The position numbers and the translations under genes were made by a program. A stretch of 64,000 nucleotides of DNA from Triplophysa rosa (taxonomy: Eukaryota; Chordata; Actinopteri; Cypriniformes; Nemacheilidae), in the NCBI RefSeq assembly GCF_024868665.1, contig NC_079898.1, forward strand, positions 14,988,358 through 15,052,357, in the 5' to 3' direction. Under the pieces are notes generated by a model. The model did not search any database, was not told the origin of the DNA, and worked only from the letters and a program-made list of their open reading frames with translations. Shown here piece after piece: positions 1 through 13,287 of the stretch. The stretch's first letter is position 1. Each line of letters starts with the position of its first letter.

Positions 1-1769
1 GCGAGAGCTGCGGACAGGGTGTAGAGGCAGGGGTGCAATGACAGCCTGAGATTCTCACAATACCCGCAGTAATACATACAGTATACAACAAAAAGGCATA
101 TGCGACTCACCTTTAAACAGTGTCAAAATACTAGATGGTAGGCCTATGCTTCGGCGTTTGGTGTCTAGCATTGCAATAGTTGTGCTTACCAATACAAAAT
201 ATATGAGTATTAAGTAAAGAAGCCATGAAAATAGTGTTGGTTTTTGAAGCCAAAAAATGGATAGATTTTTAATGCAAGCCTATTTCCGAACAATAAAAAT
301 GCATATTAATAAACAATTTCTGTTTTAAGAATTTTTCCATAAAACAGTTTATACAGGCCTAATAAAAAAATACAAGCACAAATAAAAACAATTACTCTAG
401 GTTATTGCTGTATATTTAGTATTTGTCATATTATGCATTCTTCCTGACATTCGAGACATCTGTCCGTGTATAATTCAGTTAAAGAGATGTCTTGGCAAGA
501 TCTGTACAAAAAAGATAACCAATTATGGCATGATTCATTATAAATCAAATTCTGTGTCCACGAAAAATAAAAGGTCAAACAACAAAACAACAAAGAATAT
601 TAACAGACATAAACGTTCAAAGATTTTTTTCAAGAGATGCTTTCAATGCTCTGCAAAGAGCAGATGCTACAATCCACTGTTGCAACACATACTTACAGTA
701 ATATCCACTAGGAGGCACTGAGACCACAGCACTCTGGTCATGGTGGGTGGTAAGCCCAAACCTTAAATGACCATCTCTATGATTATATTCTTTATCAAGT
801 CTTTGTGATGCTCTAACCACATCCCTTTATGCAGTTATTTTGTTACATTGCTAGTGGAGCTGGCAGGGAATTGTTTTGCTTAATAGCATGATGTGTAGTG
901 CCATCATGTCTGTTGAAAAAAAATAGGACAGACACAGAAATCTCCACAAATTGAGGAAGCCCAGAGTGTTTAAATATTTGCATTTCTACTACATTATTAT
1001 GTAGTGGATCCTTTCAAAACTCTTATTTGCATTGAAGCTGCATGGGGCGCCAGAAATATTCCATAAAATAACATGTTTTTCTTGTATATTTGCGGTCTGT
1101 TCCTGTAATTTGACGTTTTTTGACCTTATTTATTTGGCAACTGGAGCGCCAGGTATATACTGTAAAAAATAAAAACTTTCCAGTAAAATGACATTTTATA
1201 AAATTTCACTGTTTTTCTTGTAAATATGCAGTCTCTGTCTTTCATTTCATTCCATTTTTGGACAAAAAATAACTGCAAAATTCTGTATAACTGTCTTTTT
1301 ACAGTGTTCTTAACAGTATAAAACCATATCACATGCTGTGGATCTAGCTTTGCTTATTATTGACTAGGATAGTATTTTAAAATCCTTATTTATGTTTTTA
1401 TTTATTTATTTTTGGTTGTTTAAATATTGCCCAACTGACGATGTGTTGCATTGATGGGAACCATACAAAGGGCATTATCAGCTGCACCTCACCAAAGGCA
1501 TCTTTCACCCAGGATAATGGATGTGATGAAAGTGGGATCGGACACGCAACTCATGAGTTGTCTCTCTGATAATAGCAAGGAAAGATAAGTATAAATATGG
1601 TATGTATTTCTATAATCATATATCCCCCAAACACAGAGGATGCCTACGAACCCAGTGAAACCTCAGACCCCCTTTCCTCTATTCATGTTCTTGACTGCTC
1701 CCCCTGTCCATGCATAAGGCGTGGGAAATGTCCTATTGGGCAATTAAACTGTGCTGAAATAGTGGGATT
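1..1769. other. Intergenic, no gene seen
   Basis: AT-rich sequence with no conserved reading frame. Around 1050-1310 there are two loosely similar tracts with the same motif order (a 'tgtttttcttgta' stretch followed by a 'gcggtct/gcagtct' stretch), suggesting an old dispersed repeat of unknown family. Nothing else could be supported. Confidence 0.6.
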
Positions 1770-1886
1770 ATAACACCTAGTCCTATTAAGTGAATCTGTG
1801 TTGAACAACATGATATTTGCATTTTTTCCTATGAAGCTGCTTTGAAACAGAGCAACATGCGCTATATAAATTGACTTGAATAGAAT
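1770..1886 (+). repeat. SINE/LINE 3' tail fragment
   Basis: The segment reads 'gaagctgctttgaaacag' followed by 'gcgctatataaattgacttgaa'. This is the order seen at the 3' ends of many fish SINE/LINE tails, which finish in a short TTGAA/GACTT microsatellite. It is directly interrupted at 1887 by the LTR that follows. Family name uncertain. Confidence 0.5.
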
Positions 1887-2648
1887 TGTCGTGATCTCAG
1901 TCTTGTCGTGACCTTCTTGTCTGGTGTGAGTGTTTGTTTTGTTTTGTCTAACTCTTGTGGAACCGTCTTGACGGCTCTCCACGTGTTTAGTGTCTACGTC
2001 ATTAGCCCCGTCCCCGTGTCTCCCCTTCAGGCTTTCCTCTCACCGGGTTTCCATCACCTCATCACCTACACTCCTGTTGCTCGTCCCTAATTAGCAGTCC
2101 CCCCTGGCTCCTTATTATTATTCACCTGTTGTTCATTCCCCGCTGATTAGGTCCCCTCTATTTAAGCCCTCTTGTTTTCTTGTCTTTTGTCAGACCGTTG
2201 CGTGTTAAATGTCAACTCTGACTGCCATAGTCTTGTTCTGTTTGTCCAAGTCTTCGATATCTCCTAGTCTTGCTTTTGTTGTTGTAGTGCTCCAGTGCTT
2301 TTGCTCTTCGCTATTTTTTCCTCTGTGTCCCTCAGTGTTCTCTGGCGTCTCGGACCTCCGTTCTCCTCACCTCCCGGCACCTCCTCACAAGGGATCACCT
2401 CTATCATCCGGATTTTTGCCAGCGGGTCGAGACTGCTCCCCGCTGAGCGTCTGGGGTAGTCAAAGTTCCTGTCCGGATTCTGTTACTGATTCTTCCGTGA
2501 GTACCGTTGGGTCGAGCTCTCTCCCCACGGGCTCACGAGGTACCTGTGGTCAGCGAGTTTGGTGATCTGTTGTGGGCATTCATATAATAAAGACCTTTTC
2601 TCCCGCTATTGAGTCTCCTAACCTTTTGTTCCTCTCCGAGTCGTGACA
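1887..2648 (+). mobile_element. Solo LTR of an LTR retrotransposon
   Basis: A 762-bp segment starts TGTCGTGATC and ends GTCGTGACA, the TG...CA ends expected of a long terminal repeat. It is flanked by a perfect 5-bp target-site duplication AGAAT (1882-1886 and 2649-2653). Inside it, on the + strand, are a TATA-like box (ctatttaag, about 2158) and a polyadenylation signal AATAAA (about 2587), in the right order for U3-R-U5. No internal gag/pol sequence is attached, so it is a solo LTR left by recombination. The 118-residue open frame at 2209-2565 lies wholly inside the LTR and is not taken as a gene. Confidence 0.85.
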
Positions 2649-2653
2649 AGAAT

Positions 2654-4190
2654 AGCCTATATTTTAATTTGATAAAAGACATTGAAAAAAGATTGGTGCA
2701 AAACATCTACACCTGATGATTTTATACTGAAATCAAGACTTCATTTTTTATGTAATATTATTATCCCCTGAAGTTACAGAACATACACTACTGTAGAGTC
2801 TCGAAGCTAGACCCTCTTATGACTGATCGCTTTTAATTTTCATTTTCTCTCTTTTACTGGTTTCTTTATTGGTTTTGTAGTCTTTTAAAACATATATTGT
2901 ATACAGTAATGATATTTGAAGAGGCAGAGGAATGATTGAAGAAATTATGAAAGATCATGTCTTGTTAAAGAGGTTAATGCAAAAACAGTAATTTTGTCCC
3001 TGTTCATTTATTGCATTGATCTGACGTTCACATTTAAATCAAATGGCTGTTTTGCAGTAGTATTCAGAAATAATTAGTGTGTTTCACATTAATGAACAGT
3101 CCTTGGCTTTAGATACCTTCAGTAATTATCTCAACAGCTCTCGTTCTAACGGTCCAGTAGGTGCGTTTACAATCCATTTGGTAAGGATTAAAAAGGAACT
3201 TTAAAGTTGTGATTATTTAAATACCACACAGACCTAAACTGGATGTGTAAATATTAAATATAAAGTGTATTTCACAAAAAAAAACATAGCATTTCTTCAA
3301 CCTAAAACAATGTCCAAGGAATAAACATAAAGAACATTAATGTAAACAAAAGTTGTAAATAGATGATATTTTAGTGCAATCAGTGAAAATTACAGTTTTT
3401 TAATATTCTCAAAACTGTTGATGAAAAAAGTCTCTTTCTGATTACAAGATGGCAAGTTCTGTTTAATCAAGCTCTCAACATCTCATGCTCATTATATCAC
3501 AAGATGCAGCAGTACAACCCAGGAACCTTTCATAAAATCTCCTTTTGACATTTATCACCTCGGTAAAGGCCTTGCTCAAACTGCCGTGAAGGACATTAAT
3601 TAATGATCTGGCGAGTTTCTCTAAAAGTGACTCATTAAAATGAAAAGTTGCCATAAAGTTCATTTACAATTTATCCCTGGCACGTTTTCGCTGAAACATC
3701 ACAAATGCACGTTTGCTATGGCAATGTGCCTGCTAATGCATTTATAACTGCTGTTTGCCCTTGAGTTGCCTTTTAAACATTTTTTCAGATTTTATGCTTT
3801 ATTTGTGCATTTTTATACTACATATAATAGAACACTACAACAACATTATCTCTTGTTACATAGTGTAGAACCTTCTTAAAAATACTGCATGCATGTCACA
3901 TGAATAACAATTCTTCCTCAGCCATTGGTTAAAAATACTGTAAATAAATAAATAAATAAGGAGATTATGGTAGCTATGGGTCCAAGTCCAAGTCATAGGT
4001 CCTGTTTTTTTCTAAGACTTACAGAAAAAGCTGATACTGTGAAAACACCAATTAGACTTTCCAACAAGATCATTAGACCATATAAATTAACTGAGCATCA
4101 TGGTTTATGCGTATTGTTTCCCTTGTGTAGTGTCACTCATCACATGAGCATATAAAAAACACAAAAACAGATCTGTTTAATATGTCACTT
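2654..4190. other. Intergenic, no gene seen
   Basis: AT-rich, with only short chance frames. A short (aaat)n run sits at about 3940-3958. No conserved protein or RNA gene recognised. Confidence 0.6.
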
Positions 4191-6080
4191 GATTCAAATC
4201 AAATCAAATCAAATCACTTTTATTGTCACATCACCACAGCACAAGTGCCTTGTTGAGTGAAATTCTTGAGAGCGTGCTCCAGAAAGTGCAGATACAATTT
4301 ACATATAGACAGTACCATTTACATACTTACAGACTTATACAGATGACAATGTGCAATATACACCTACAATTAGACATACTTACAGTTATCAATACACATT
4401 ATACACTGTATGTACACATTCTACATTATGTACACATATATACACACTATAATATGTGAAGGTGCAGCAGATCATAAGCTGGATACACAAATGTCATGGA
4501 TGTGCATTGGATGATATCCATTGGTAGCAGATAGATTGTTGTACTAGTGCAGTGTGTACGTGTAGTCCAATTTGAACTTTGTTAGAGTTAAAGTGCAGTG
4601 TGTGGCATACCGTAAAGTGGGAGTATGCTGTAGGGTGTATTAGTTATGTCTGTTCATTAGCCTGATAGCTTGAGGGAAAAAGCTATCCCTCAGTCGGCTA
4701 GTGCAGGATTGGATGCTGCGGAGACGTCTTCCTAAGGGAAGCAGAGACAGCAGTGTGTGGGACGGGTGGCTGGAGTCACTGATGGTCCTCCAGGCTTTCC
4801 TTATACACCGCCTGGTGTAGAAGCTCACCTCACACAATGTGGCGGGCAGTTCGCACAAGACCTTTGCAGAGCTTTGCGGTTGCCAGCAGTGCTGTTTCCA
4901 AACCAGGCGGTGATGCAGCCGGTCAGGATGCTCTCCACAGTGCAGGTGTAGAATGTTCTGAGGATGCTGGGGCTCATTCCAAACTTCCTCAGCCGTCTCA
5001 GGAAGAAGAGGCGTTGATGTGTCTTCTTCAGCACTGCATCTGTGTGAGCGGACCATGTGAGATCCTCAGTGATGTGAACGCAGAGGAACTTAAAGCTGTT
5101 TACCCGCTCCACAGGTGTCTTGCCAATGGTGATGGGTGTGCGTTCTCTGCTCTGTCTCCTGAAATCCACCACCAGCTCCTTGGTCTTGTCGGTGTTGAGT
5201 GAGAGGTGGTTCTCCTGACACCATTTTGTCAGGGTACTCACCACCTCTCTGTAGGCCGTCCCATCGTTGTCAGTGATCAGGCCTATCACCGCTGTGTCGT
5301 CAGCGAATTTGACGATGACGTTGGAGCTGTGTGTGGCTGCACAGTCATGTGTGTACAGGGAGTACAGGAGTGGGCTGAGGACGCAACCCTGAGGAGCACC
5401 AGTGTAGAGGGTCAGTGGGGATGAAGTTTTATTGCCCATTCTGACCACCTGACTTCTGCCTGTCAGGAAGTCCAGGATCCAGCTGCACAGAGATCTGTTT
5501 AGTCCCAGAGTCTGGAGCTTCGCAACCAGTGTGGCAAGCACTATGGTATTAAATGCGGAGCTGTAGTCCACAAACAGCATTCTCACATAAGTGTTCTTGT
5601 TTTCCAGGTGGGAGAGAGCAGTGTGCAGGGTGAAGGCAATAGCATCGTCTGTGGAACGGTTGCTGTGATATGCAAATTGTAGCGGATCCAGTGAGGCAGG
5701 CAGGACAGAGCAGATGTAGTCTCTGATGAGTTTCTCAAGACACTTGCTGAAGATGGGTGTCAGAGCAACGGGCCTCCAGTCATTCAAGCATGTGATTTTA
5801 TTTTTCTTTGGTATGGGCACAATGGTGGATCTTTCGAAGCATGAGGGAACCACAGACAGAGAAAGGGAGAGGTTGAAAATGTCTGTGAAAACCCCGGCTA
5901 GTTGGAATGCGCATGCTCGGAGCACACGGCCTGGGGTGCCATCAGGACCCACAGCCTTGCGGATATTCACCCGTCGAAAGGATCGGGTTGCTTCTTGCGT
6001 TGTTGGTGTTGAATTGTTCTTGAACTTTGTTTTTATATTGTCGTTCAATTTTCCTAAAGAGATTGAATTAGATCAAATCA
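4191..6080 (-). mobile_element. 5'-truncated CR1/L2-type LINE
   Basis: A non-LTR retrotransposon copy on the - strand. It enters directly in the region just before the reverse transcriptase, continues through RT and the typical C-terminal segment, and ends in a 3' UTR (about 4640 down to 4226) closed by a pentanucleotide TTTGA tail, seen on the + strand as repeated 'aaatc' at about 4196-4216. The endonuclease domain is missing, so the copy was truncated at insertion and is immobile. The family (CR1/L2 group, Jockey superfamily) is judged from the RT residues and C-terminal motif. Confidence 0.85.
4825..6048 (-). pseudogene. LINE reverse transcriptase fragment
   Basis: An open frame of about 400 residues carrying a LINE RT. 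Visible blocks are '[14 protein letters not shown]' near residue 30, '[17 protein letters not shown]' near 90, '[12 protein letters not shown]' near 155, '[13 protein letters not shown]' near 215, and the catalytic '[11 protein letters not shown]' near 245. The frame breaks near 4850; the expected C-terminal continuation (LYTRR-like motif, 'SSHPSHTLLSLLPLGRRLRSI', 'RLRDSFFPQAIRLMN') is found in another frame at 4640-4860. A frameshift and the missing endonuclease make it non-functional. Confidence 0.9.
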
Positions 6081-6084
6081 GATG

Positions 6085-8264
6085 ATTGAAGAAAAGACCC
6101 TAGTAAAGTCTGACATCTAAAGAGACAGATTTCAAAATGAATTTACAAACAGAAACTAATAGTTCTAGAGAACTGTTTCCATTGCCTCATCAAAACACCA
6201 GAGATATGTATTGGCACAAGGCAAAAACTTTATTTTCAACCATTGATGCTTTTCCCTGCGATGCTATCAACCACATAATCCACTTCAAGAGTGTGGCACT
6301 TAACGCCCATTGAAGTGAATTGAAACGCTGCACCCGTGGAAGCACAAAGATTGGATTGAGAATGGAAAGAATGAGCGGGAAAGTTGGATTACAGAGGGTC
6401 CTGACATGATAAAGGACAACCAATAAGAATCTGAAATGTAGGGAAATGACTCTTTAAGTGCGGGTCAGTGTCATTTGAAATGAAATTGAAGCTTTGAAGC
6501 TTGTGAAGAACAGACCTTGTTAACACCTAAAGGCTTTCATACAATTGCCAACAACATTCTGAGCTTCAAAGTTGTTTGCTTATCTTTCTTCTGCATTTAA
6601 TGTATACTTTTGTAAGTGAGTGATTTAAACTTTGCACTTCTTGTGTTTGGTTTAATGCTTTGCGCTCACATAAGGTGATATACATTGAGACTCCACGCTG
6701 CCTGGTTACATTTTATCCAGCTAGGCCATACTGTAATAAATTCTATTTGGGAAATGAAACAAAAGAGCTGCCTGGGGTTTCTAAATGTGTCGTGGATGCA
6801 AGCGGTGACTTTCATAGTTTCCATTATGAACTTTTGAAATGGAGCATATGTGTAAGATAGCTAGAGGGGAATAAACATGTGTGGCTGCTGATTAGAATAG
6901 CAGAATCATAATTATTATTTCAGGCAGGCAGGCTTGAGTGATCTTCTTTGCCAGACGCATCCAGATGAGATGCATGAGCCACTGTTTTACATTATCATGA
7001 AATTTCAGAGTGTTGCCTATGCTCTGTTAACTGCATTCTCAGATTTGTAAGCATGTTTAAATAATCTGTTAAATAAATTATGAATACCAGGGTGCAGTAT
7101 CTGTGCTGTCATTTTCTCTTATGACAACAGACAAAACAGCAAAACATTACCCACAAATGCCAGATAATCACTTATTTCCATATCCATAAATGAAATAAAA
7201 CATCCTGCTCTGTAATCGGATAGGCATCTGCATTAGATGCATTTATGCAGTGGCCTGTGAGATTTTTCAAAATGTAATGAGGTGGTTTCCGCCATGTATT
7301 ATGCTTATCTAGCTAATTTTATCATCAAGTAGCCTATTGCTTCAATTTATAGTATCTGGTAATCTTCCAAGAATAAAACGTAAACCTTTATATACAATTT
7401 ACTGCATTCACACATATTTGCTTGTCAAATAATCTTTCTATAATACTTGGACTATTCAAATGAGTGCTAATTAATCTAATCTGAAAAACACTTACATTGT
7501 TGCATTTGTTTTGGTTATATGCTTTATAATTCACAGTACTCTTCAACATCATTTTGTTCGTTAATGAGTGTGTTCCACAGAGACAGAAGATCTGAATGGC
7601 TGGTCAATCCTTTATCTGTCCTCTTCTGCAGTTTTTCTTGACTGCTCATCTATCACCGTGTTTTGTTCACAGATGTAACCCCTATGGAAAGACATTTGTC
7701 TTCTGTTTTAATTAAATATCTAATTAAGTGTCTGTTTTTCATGTCACTCATAGGGAATATGTTAATGAAGGGAATGGGGGATTCAACAAAAGCACTTTGT
7801 TCCCGAAAAGAAACTCACAGGCACATTTATTATGTGGGTTTATGGAGTTTGTTCATGCAGGTCTTTCAATAGAAGTTTTTCACTTTGCATATGTGAATCT
7901 TATCTTTATTATTCTTTAAGTATATTTGAAGAGTTTGGTTCCAAAATGAGATAACTCCATTTTAAAATATTTTTAAAAATCATGTTTTTTATTATGTTAT
8001 CATGTTTTTATTGTGTTTTATTGTGTTAGTTAGCTGTATTTCTTTATTTATGGCCCAAATCAAAACAAACCAACTGCAGTTTGATTGATATTAAGTGGAA
8101 TGCACAATAAAAAAACGTGATTTTTGAAAAAAAAATTAAAACGGTGTTATCTCATTTTGCAAGCAAATTATTCATTTACAGCAGAAATATGGTTGTCAGT
8201 TGGGTCATTTTCTCACTGCATTTTAGTTTTTATTGACTGACAACAACATTCAATGCACCTCTGT
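6085..8264. other. Intergenic, no gene seen
   Basis: AT-rich unique-looking sequence. No exon-like frame with splice sites, no RNA gene and no clear repeat boundary were recognised. Confidence 0.55.
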
Positions 8265-8269
8265 GATAC

Positions 8270-8833
8270 TGTCACGAACTGTGGCAGGACAAGAACCCAA
8301 GCGCAGGCAGCAGTAGCGAACACACAATACTTTATTATAAAATAAAAAACCCACGATGGGGAAAAAGCCAAAAGAACTGAGGTGAACTTTAAAACAAAAC
8401 TTCCCACGCTGGGGATAAAACAAAGAAACAGGATAAAACAAAACAATTCATCAAACAACTAAGACTAAATGACATGCACGACATAAGACAAGGGAATCCA
8501 ATAGACAAGGTAACATCACGAACAGCCAGAACTACATAGAACGTACAAGCAATCCACCAACACAAAACAAAGAAACAAGAGGGTATATAAAGGAAAGACA
8601 AACGAGGGATAATTAACACAGGGCAGGTGTGGGTAATTAAACACTCAGGGAAAGATAACGAGGAAACGAGATGGCGGGAACAGAGACGAGACACTGGAGA
8701 GAACGTATATTATTGTCAAATATTGTCAACATATTGACAATAATATGTTTCTCTCCACACATAACCAAAGGCTTTGTCATGACTCTGCTACAGGACCAAG
8801 AAGAACATGACTAAATGAAGCAGAGCCATGACA
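8270..8833 (-). mobile_element. Solo LTR, antisense
   Basis: A 564-bp segment bounded by TGTCACGAAC and CCATGACA with a perfect 5-bp target duplication GATAC (8265-8269 and 8834-8838). On the - strand it has a TATA-like 'tttatatacc' (about 8585) and then AATAAAGT (about 8330), so the LTR reads right to left. It shares long blocks with the LTR at 16138-16726, for example 'agaacccaagcgcaggcag' and 'cgagatggcgggaacagag', so the two are the same family. No internal region is attached. Confidence 0.85.
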
Positions 8834-8838
8834 GATAC

Positions 8839-11800
8839 AAGTCATTACAATTTTTCCTAGATTACATTTGATTATGTTCTGAAGATTAAAAGAACACCAC
8901 CTGCACACAAATATTTGAGAGGTGAGCTATTATGATAAAAAGGCATTCATTGAGAATTTCCAATAACTCCAGTAAGAAAGCTTATCCAGAGGATACTGTC
9001 ATGGCATACGTGGCAATGACACATACACACAAGCGTATATGATCTAAACCCTTCAACACTGAAAAAGATGCAAAACAGCACAGAATTCAAACATTACATT
9101 TATTTATATTTTCAAACATTAATTCATTAATCACTACATTGTTATACATTTCTGATTTTCTTTTCAACCATTCTGTTATGAATCCTTTTTTTGTAAAGAG
9201 ATTTTGAAACACTGCTCATAAATCATGATAAAACTCAACAGTAGCAGTAACACCTGGTTAACAATAACACTTAAATATAATTGTTATATTGTGTTTAGCA
9301 ATATCACACCAGAGGAACACCAGCTCTTACCAACTCCTATTCAAGCAACCTTGATTACTTCAAACACAAGAGAGGATATTAAGATCCATTTTTTGTTTCT
9401 CGAGGGGAGGGGAAAGTTGTATGTCAGATAATTAGAGCCTCGTAATTGTATTGTGCTTTCAAGCTGGGGAAAAGCTGGGTGTCCATGGCAACTGATGGAA
9501 AAGTGAGTCATCTGTGGTTTTTGTGTGTGCATGTGGGTTTGTATGTGTGTCTACTAGGGAGTGTGAGTGACCACAAAAAAAGGAAGCACATCAACGATTT
9601 TCATATTCCTCACAGGTAAATATGCGGCATATTGGAAAGTTGCTCAGCTCTAGAACCTGAATCAATTTTTCGAAGCAAGCACAGTCAGAAAAACATCAAA
9701 AGCTAACGCAATGGTCTTCTTGAAAAGCTCATATAAATAGCCCTTCATATCTCAATTATCTGGTTGTATTCATTATGAATTAAGGCACGCCACTTATATG
9801 CCATCATGAAAAATCTCATTTTCATTCTAGAACATCAAGGTCTCATTGAATAAAAGTGCTTACTATACACATCCTCTCATTTTCAGGATTTACTCTTTAA
9901 CCAGTACAAACAGTTAAAAACGAAATGTGCAAGTATAGGATTCTTAAACATCTATTTTGCGAGTATTCCTGGTATTTAACTAACAAAAAGATGCCGGGAA
10001 CGAGGAATAAATGGAATTAAGTTTTGTATTCAGTGAAAGATTTGTGTTAATTTTGTCCCTATATGATTGAACAGAGAGGGGTGGGTTAAATTTACAGGAG
10101 GGCTTTTTTCCAGATTTCTTTAAGAAAAGTATTCCTGGATTATTGCAGGCCTATGATTATTTTATGGTTGAATAAAACTTATTTGACAAAAAAAGGATTA
10201 CTGTAGAAATAGGAAAGCATATTGTCTTTTATCTTTTTCACCACTTTAACTTTAACTGTCATTACTTTTGCCATTTGTACCTCTGTACACCTGTGTACCT
10301 TTTTATGAAATCAATAAAAATCTTTGAGTAAATTTTTTTCTCTGTGAATTTCTCCGCGAAGCATACACTTTAACTACATAAATCCTTTAGTTATCCATGA
10401 TAGATCTGATAGATTCGTGTTATTGATCCAAAATGATACCGTGTTGTTCCATCTTATTCATACGCCAACTGATAGATCTAACTATCCTGCACACTTGGAT
10501 ACCAGAGGGGAACAACAGCAGGGAGGAGACGAAGTGACGTTATAATAAAATGACCAAAGTTTATTGTAGAGAGAAAATCATAGTTGCATTCAGATGCCCA
10601 TTCTAACTCTGTAGTACTCTGTCTAGAGTTCACTCTATCTCCGTCTAACTTTGTCCGACTTCGTCTAACTAGAAACACCTTGAGCAGGTGTTATTATACC
10701 AACATAGACAATGGAAAATTACTGCTTCACAACATTGTTTTGTGACGTTATTGTGAACCTTAAGAATGAGACATTAATTTATCAAATCATAGTTATACTT
10801 AACTAAGAAGGTTTCGGGAAACACGTATTAATGATAAGGTACAGTTTAAGGTACTTAAGAATGACGTAGCGTTAAGAAGGTTTCGGGAAACGCAGCCATG
10901 GTCATTTAAAGTGTTGGATGTGAAACAGGGTTTTCTTTGATGGTATGTTGAGGGTATCATTAGGGTAGCCTGGATATAAAAAAATACAGCAGGACTTTTA
11001 AAGGTCCATCTTTAGACAACTTGATTCATGACTTGCATACGCCACTCTAATGTGATTTGGGGAAAAACACCCCTCAATGCCCAGTTCTGTTTTTTTGTTA
11101 GTTCTAGGACAGGTGACTACCAGAAAACCATTTCAAGACTGTTGCAACATGCCAGATTCAAAAATAAAGTAAACATTTATTTATCACATCAGAAAAAACA
11201 GTCCAATAAAAGACCCCCACTCCCATACAGCTTGGCAGTGACAGTTTTGACTGTCTCCCCCTTGTGGGAGAGCCACAGTGCAGCTCAATGATAAAACATT
11301 GGGAGAAACATTTGTAATGCTCAGAAGACAGCCTCATTCTCTTAAGAATTCTTGTTTGATCTGCAATTAATAAACTTATTTTATTTGCTTGTAAATGTAA
11401 TCTAGGTGTTGTAGTCACCATATATGAATCCAGACATACAGATAAGATAAAAGGCAGGTCGTACATCAGTGCCAATGCAGGGGCAATTCCTGACTTTATC
11501 ATTTATTTTGCTTAAATTGATAATGCTGTATGCATTGTACTACTGGATCGCATTGCCAAATTCAATTGGAAGTTGTTAGAATTAAAGGACAAGCCTTTTA
11601 GGGCAATCCTCCTATCTCTATAAGCCTCTTGCCTTCCAGTTAGCTGCCCAATGTATCTAAACACTTTGAATTAACCAAACACCAGTCTGACATCCACAGA
11701 TAAAGCTTTCAGTCAAGCTGAAATACATTAATTTATCACAACAATTATTCATCATATTCATTTATTATTCTAGAATTGTGATTAAAAATATTACAGTTTC

Positions 11801-12640
11801 CTATTTCTTCATTTTTCTTCTGCATGGAGATTTTTTATAGTTTCCGCACAACACAAGAGAATCAATAATAAAAGAAACACTAATAAGTAAAATTGTGGCT
11901 AATTCAAAATAATTTGTTATACTAATTAATATTAATAATATTAACACGAATGTTGTTTTTGTTGTTAATGATGATAATAATAATAATTAGTACTTTCTTT
12001 ACTTACTTTAACTGTTTACATTATGTAACATCAACTCCAAATGTTTAACATTAATGACATCTCGCTCTTTATTGCCTCTTGTTCTGTTTAGATACCTTAC
12101 ATTTCGTGATGTGACATTAATAACTATCTCTACCTTAGGGCATAGCTGTCACTTTGATAAGTGAACGGCTCGTTTGATAACCTATTAATCCTTTATTATT
12201 GAATTTTTACTATACAAACAAAACCTAGAATGTTGGGAATCACCAAAATAATAAAGTCTTACACAATATTTTATAGCAATAAAATTAAAAGGTTATTTGT
12301 CCATTCTGTATATCACCTGTTAGTAGTGTGCCTGGACATGAAATGCGTAACAAAACCAATATCACAGTTCTATAAATAAATAACTGCTGGACACATGTCA
12401 AACCACAGATACCCTTTTAGAAAAACCTTTAAGATTTTTGTGAAAATTAGTTAGGTTACCATTGATGTGCTAGTAAGCATTTAATCAACCAATCTAAACT
12501 GTAACATCATGTTATTTTTGTGTGTGTTTGTCTGAAATTGAAATGCTCTTGATGAAAACTGTTTATTTATCTGCCTCCTTTTTTTATTACACAAACTCGC
12601 TGTAAAAAACAACTTAAAACACTAAAAATCTTTATTTAAT
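8839..12640. other. Intergenic, little recognised
   Basis: AT-rich sequence without a conserved coding exon. The stretch 10480-10960 is more complex and repeat-like (see the repeat at 10804-10891) but its family is unknown. The frames at 11028-11502 overlap on opposite strands and show no conserved motif. Confidence 0.5.
10804..10891. repeat. Direct repeat around 'GGTTTCGGGAAAC'
   Basis: The 19-mer TAAGAAGGTTTCGGGAAAC occurs at 10804-10822 and again at 10873-10891. The core GTTTCGGGAAAC is nearly self-complementary, as often seen at MITE ends. Target-site duplications could not be defined, so this is only noted as a candidate terminal or subterminal repeat. Confidence 0.45.
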
Positions 12641-12642
12641 TT

Positions 12643-12787
12643 TTAAGTTAAATCAAATTAGCTTTATGAGTCAATTAAACTTAAATTACATTGAACTGAC
12701 TTCAAAAATCTAGTTGTATGTTGTATATTTGTTAGTTCAATGTAATTAAGTCCAATTGACTCATAAAGCTAATTTGATTTAACTTAA
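12643..12787. repeat. Foldback element with ~53-bp inverted arms
   Basis: The left arm (12643-12697) and right arm (12735-12787) are reverse complements over about 53 bp with only a few differences, separated by a loop of roughly 40 bp. Both arms contain 'aaattagctttatgagtcaatt' or its complement. This is the structure of a short hairpin MITE; no coding capacity and no certain target duplication. Confidence 0.75.
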
Positions 12788-13077
12788 AGAGTACATAACA
12801 TGAGATCATGAAAATTACATTTCATGCAGTGTGTAATGTTGCCGTGTTTGAAAGTAAGCAGTCTGCCAAGTTGTAAATCTGAAGGTGAATGAACAACAAA
12901 GTTATTGGCTTGGAAAAAAGGGAGTTGACTCTGAATCACACAAATGAGTCGTCCCTAGTCCGATTCGCGAACCGCCGCGGATTTACGTCACTACATATAG
13001 TCCCCGCCTACGTTTTGCTTGGTTTTTCTTCACTCTTCTCCCCCAAACACTGTAGCTTGTGAGCCTCATTCGCGGTA

Positions 13078-13200
13078 GACCAATCACAGCAGACTAGACC
13101 ACCTGACCAATCACATCAGACTAGGCTAGCGGAAAGGAGGGGATTAGACAGATGAATCGCGGAACGAATCATTTGAAAGTCAGTCAAGAAGTAAGGTAAG
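13078..13200 (+). promoter_or_regulatory. Tandem CCAAT-box repeat, promoter-like
   Basis: GACCAATCAC occurs at 13078 and again 27 bases later at 13105 within a near-duplicate unit (gaccaatcacagcagactag / gaccaatcacatcagactag). The surroundings (12950-13190) are unusually CpG-rich for this window. About 90 bases downstream comes 'aagtaaggtaag', which resembles an exon end plus splice donor. It may be the 5' regulatory end of a decayed transposon; no downstream coding exon was found. Confidence 0.35.
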
Positions 13201-13287
13201 AATAACTGCCTATTATTACGAAATAATTGTGTTTTTACACCTTCTACGTACGTACATAAACTTGTTGTCGGACACTCCATAAACCAG

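Noticed and set aside
2209..2565. 118-residue frame
   Set aside because: Lies wholly inside a solo LTR with defined ends.
4837..5424. + strand frames at 4757-5424
   Set aside because: Antisense to the LINE reverse transcriptase.
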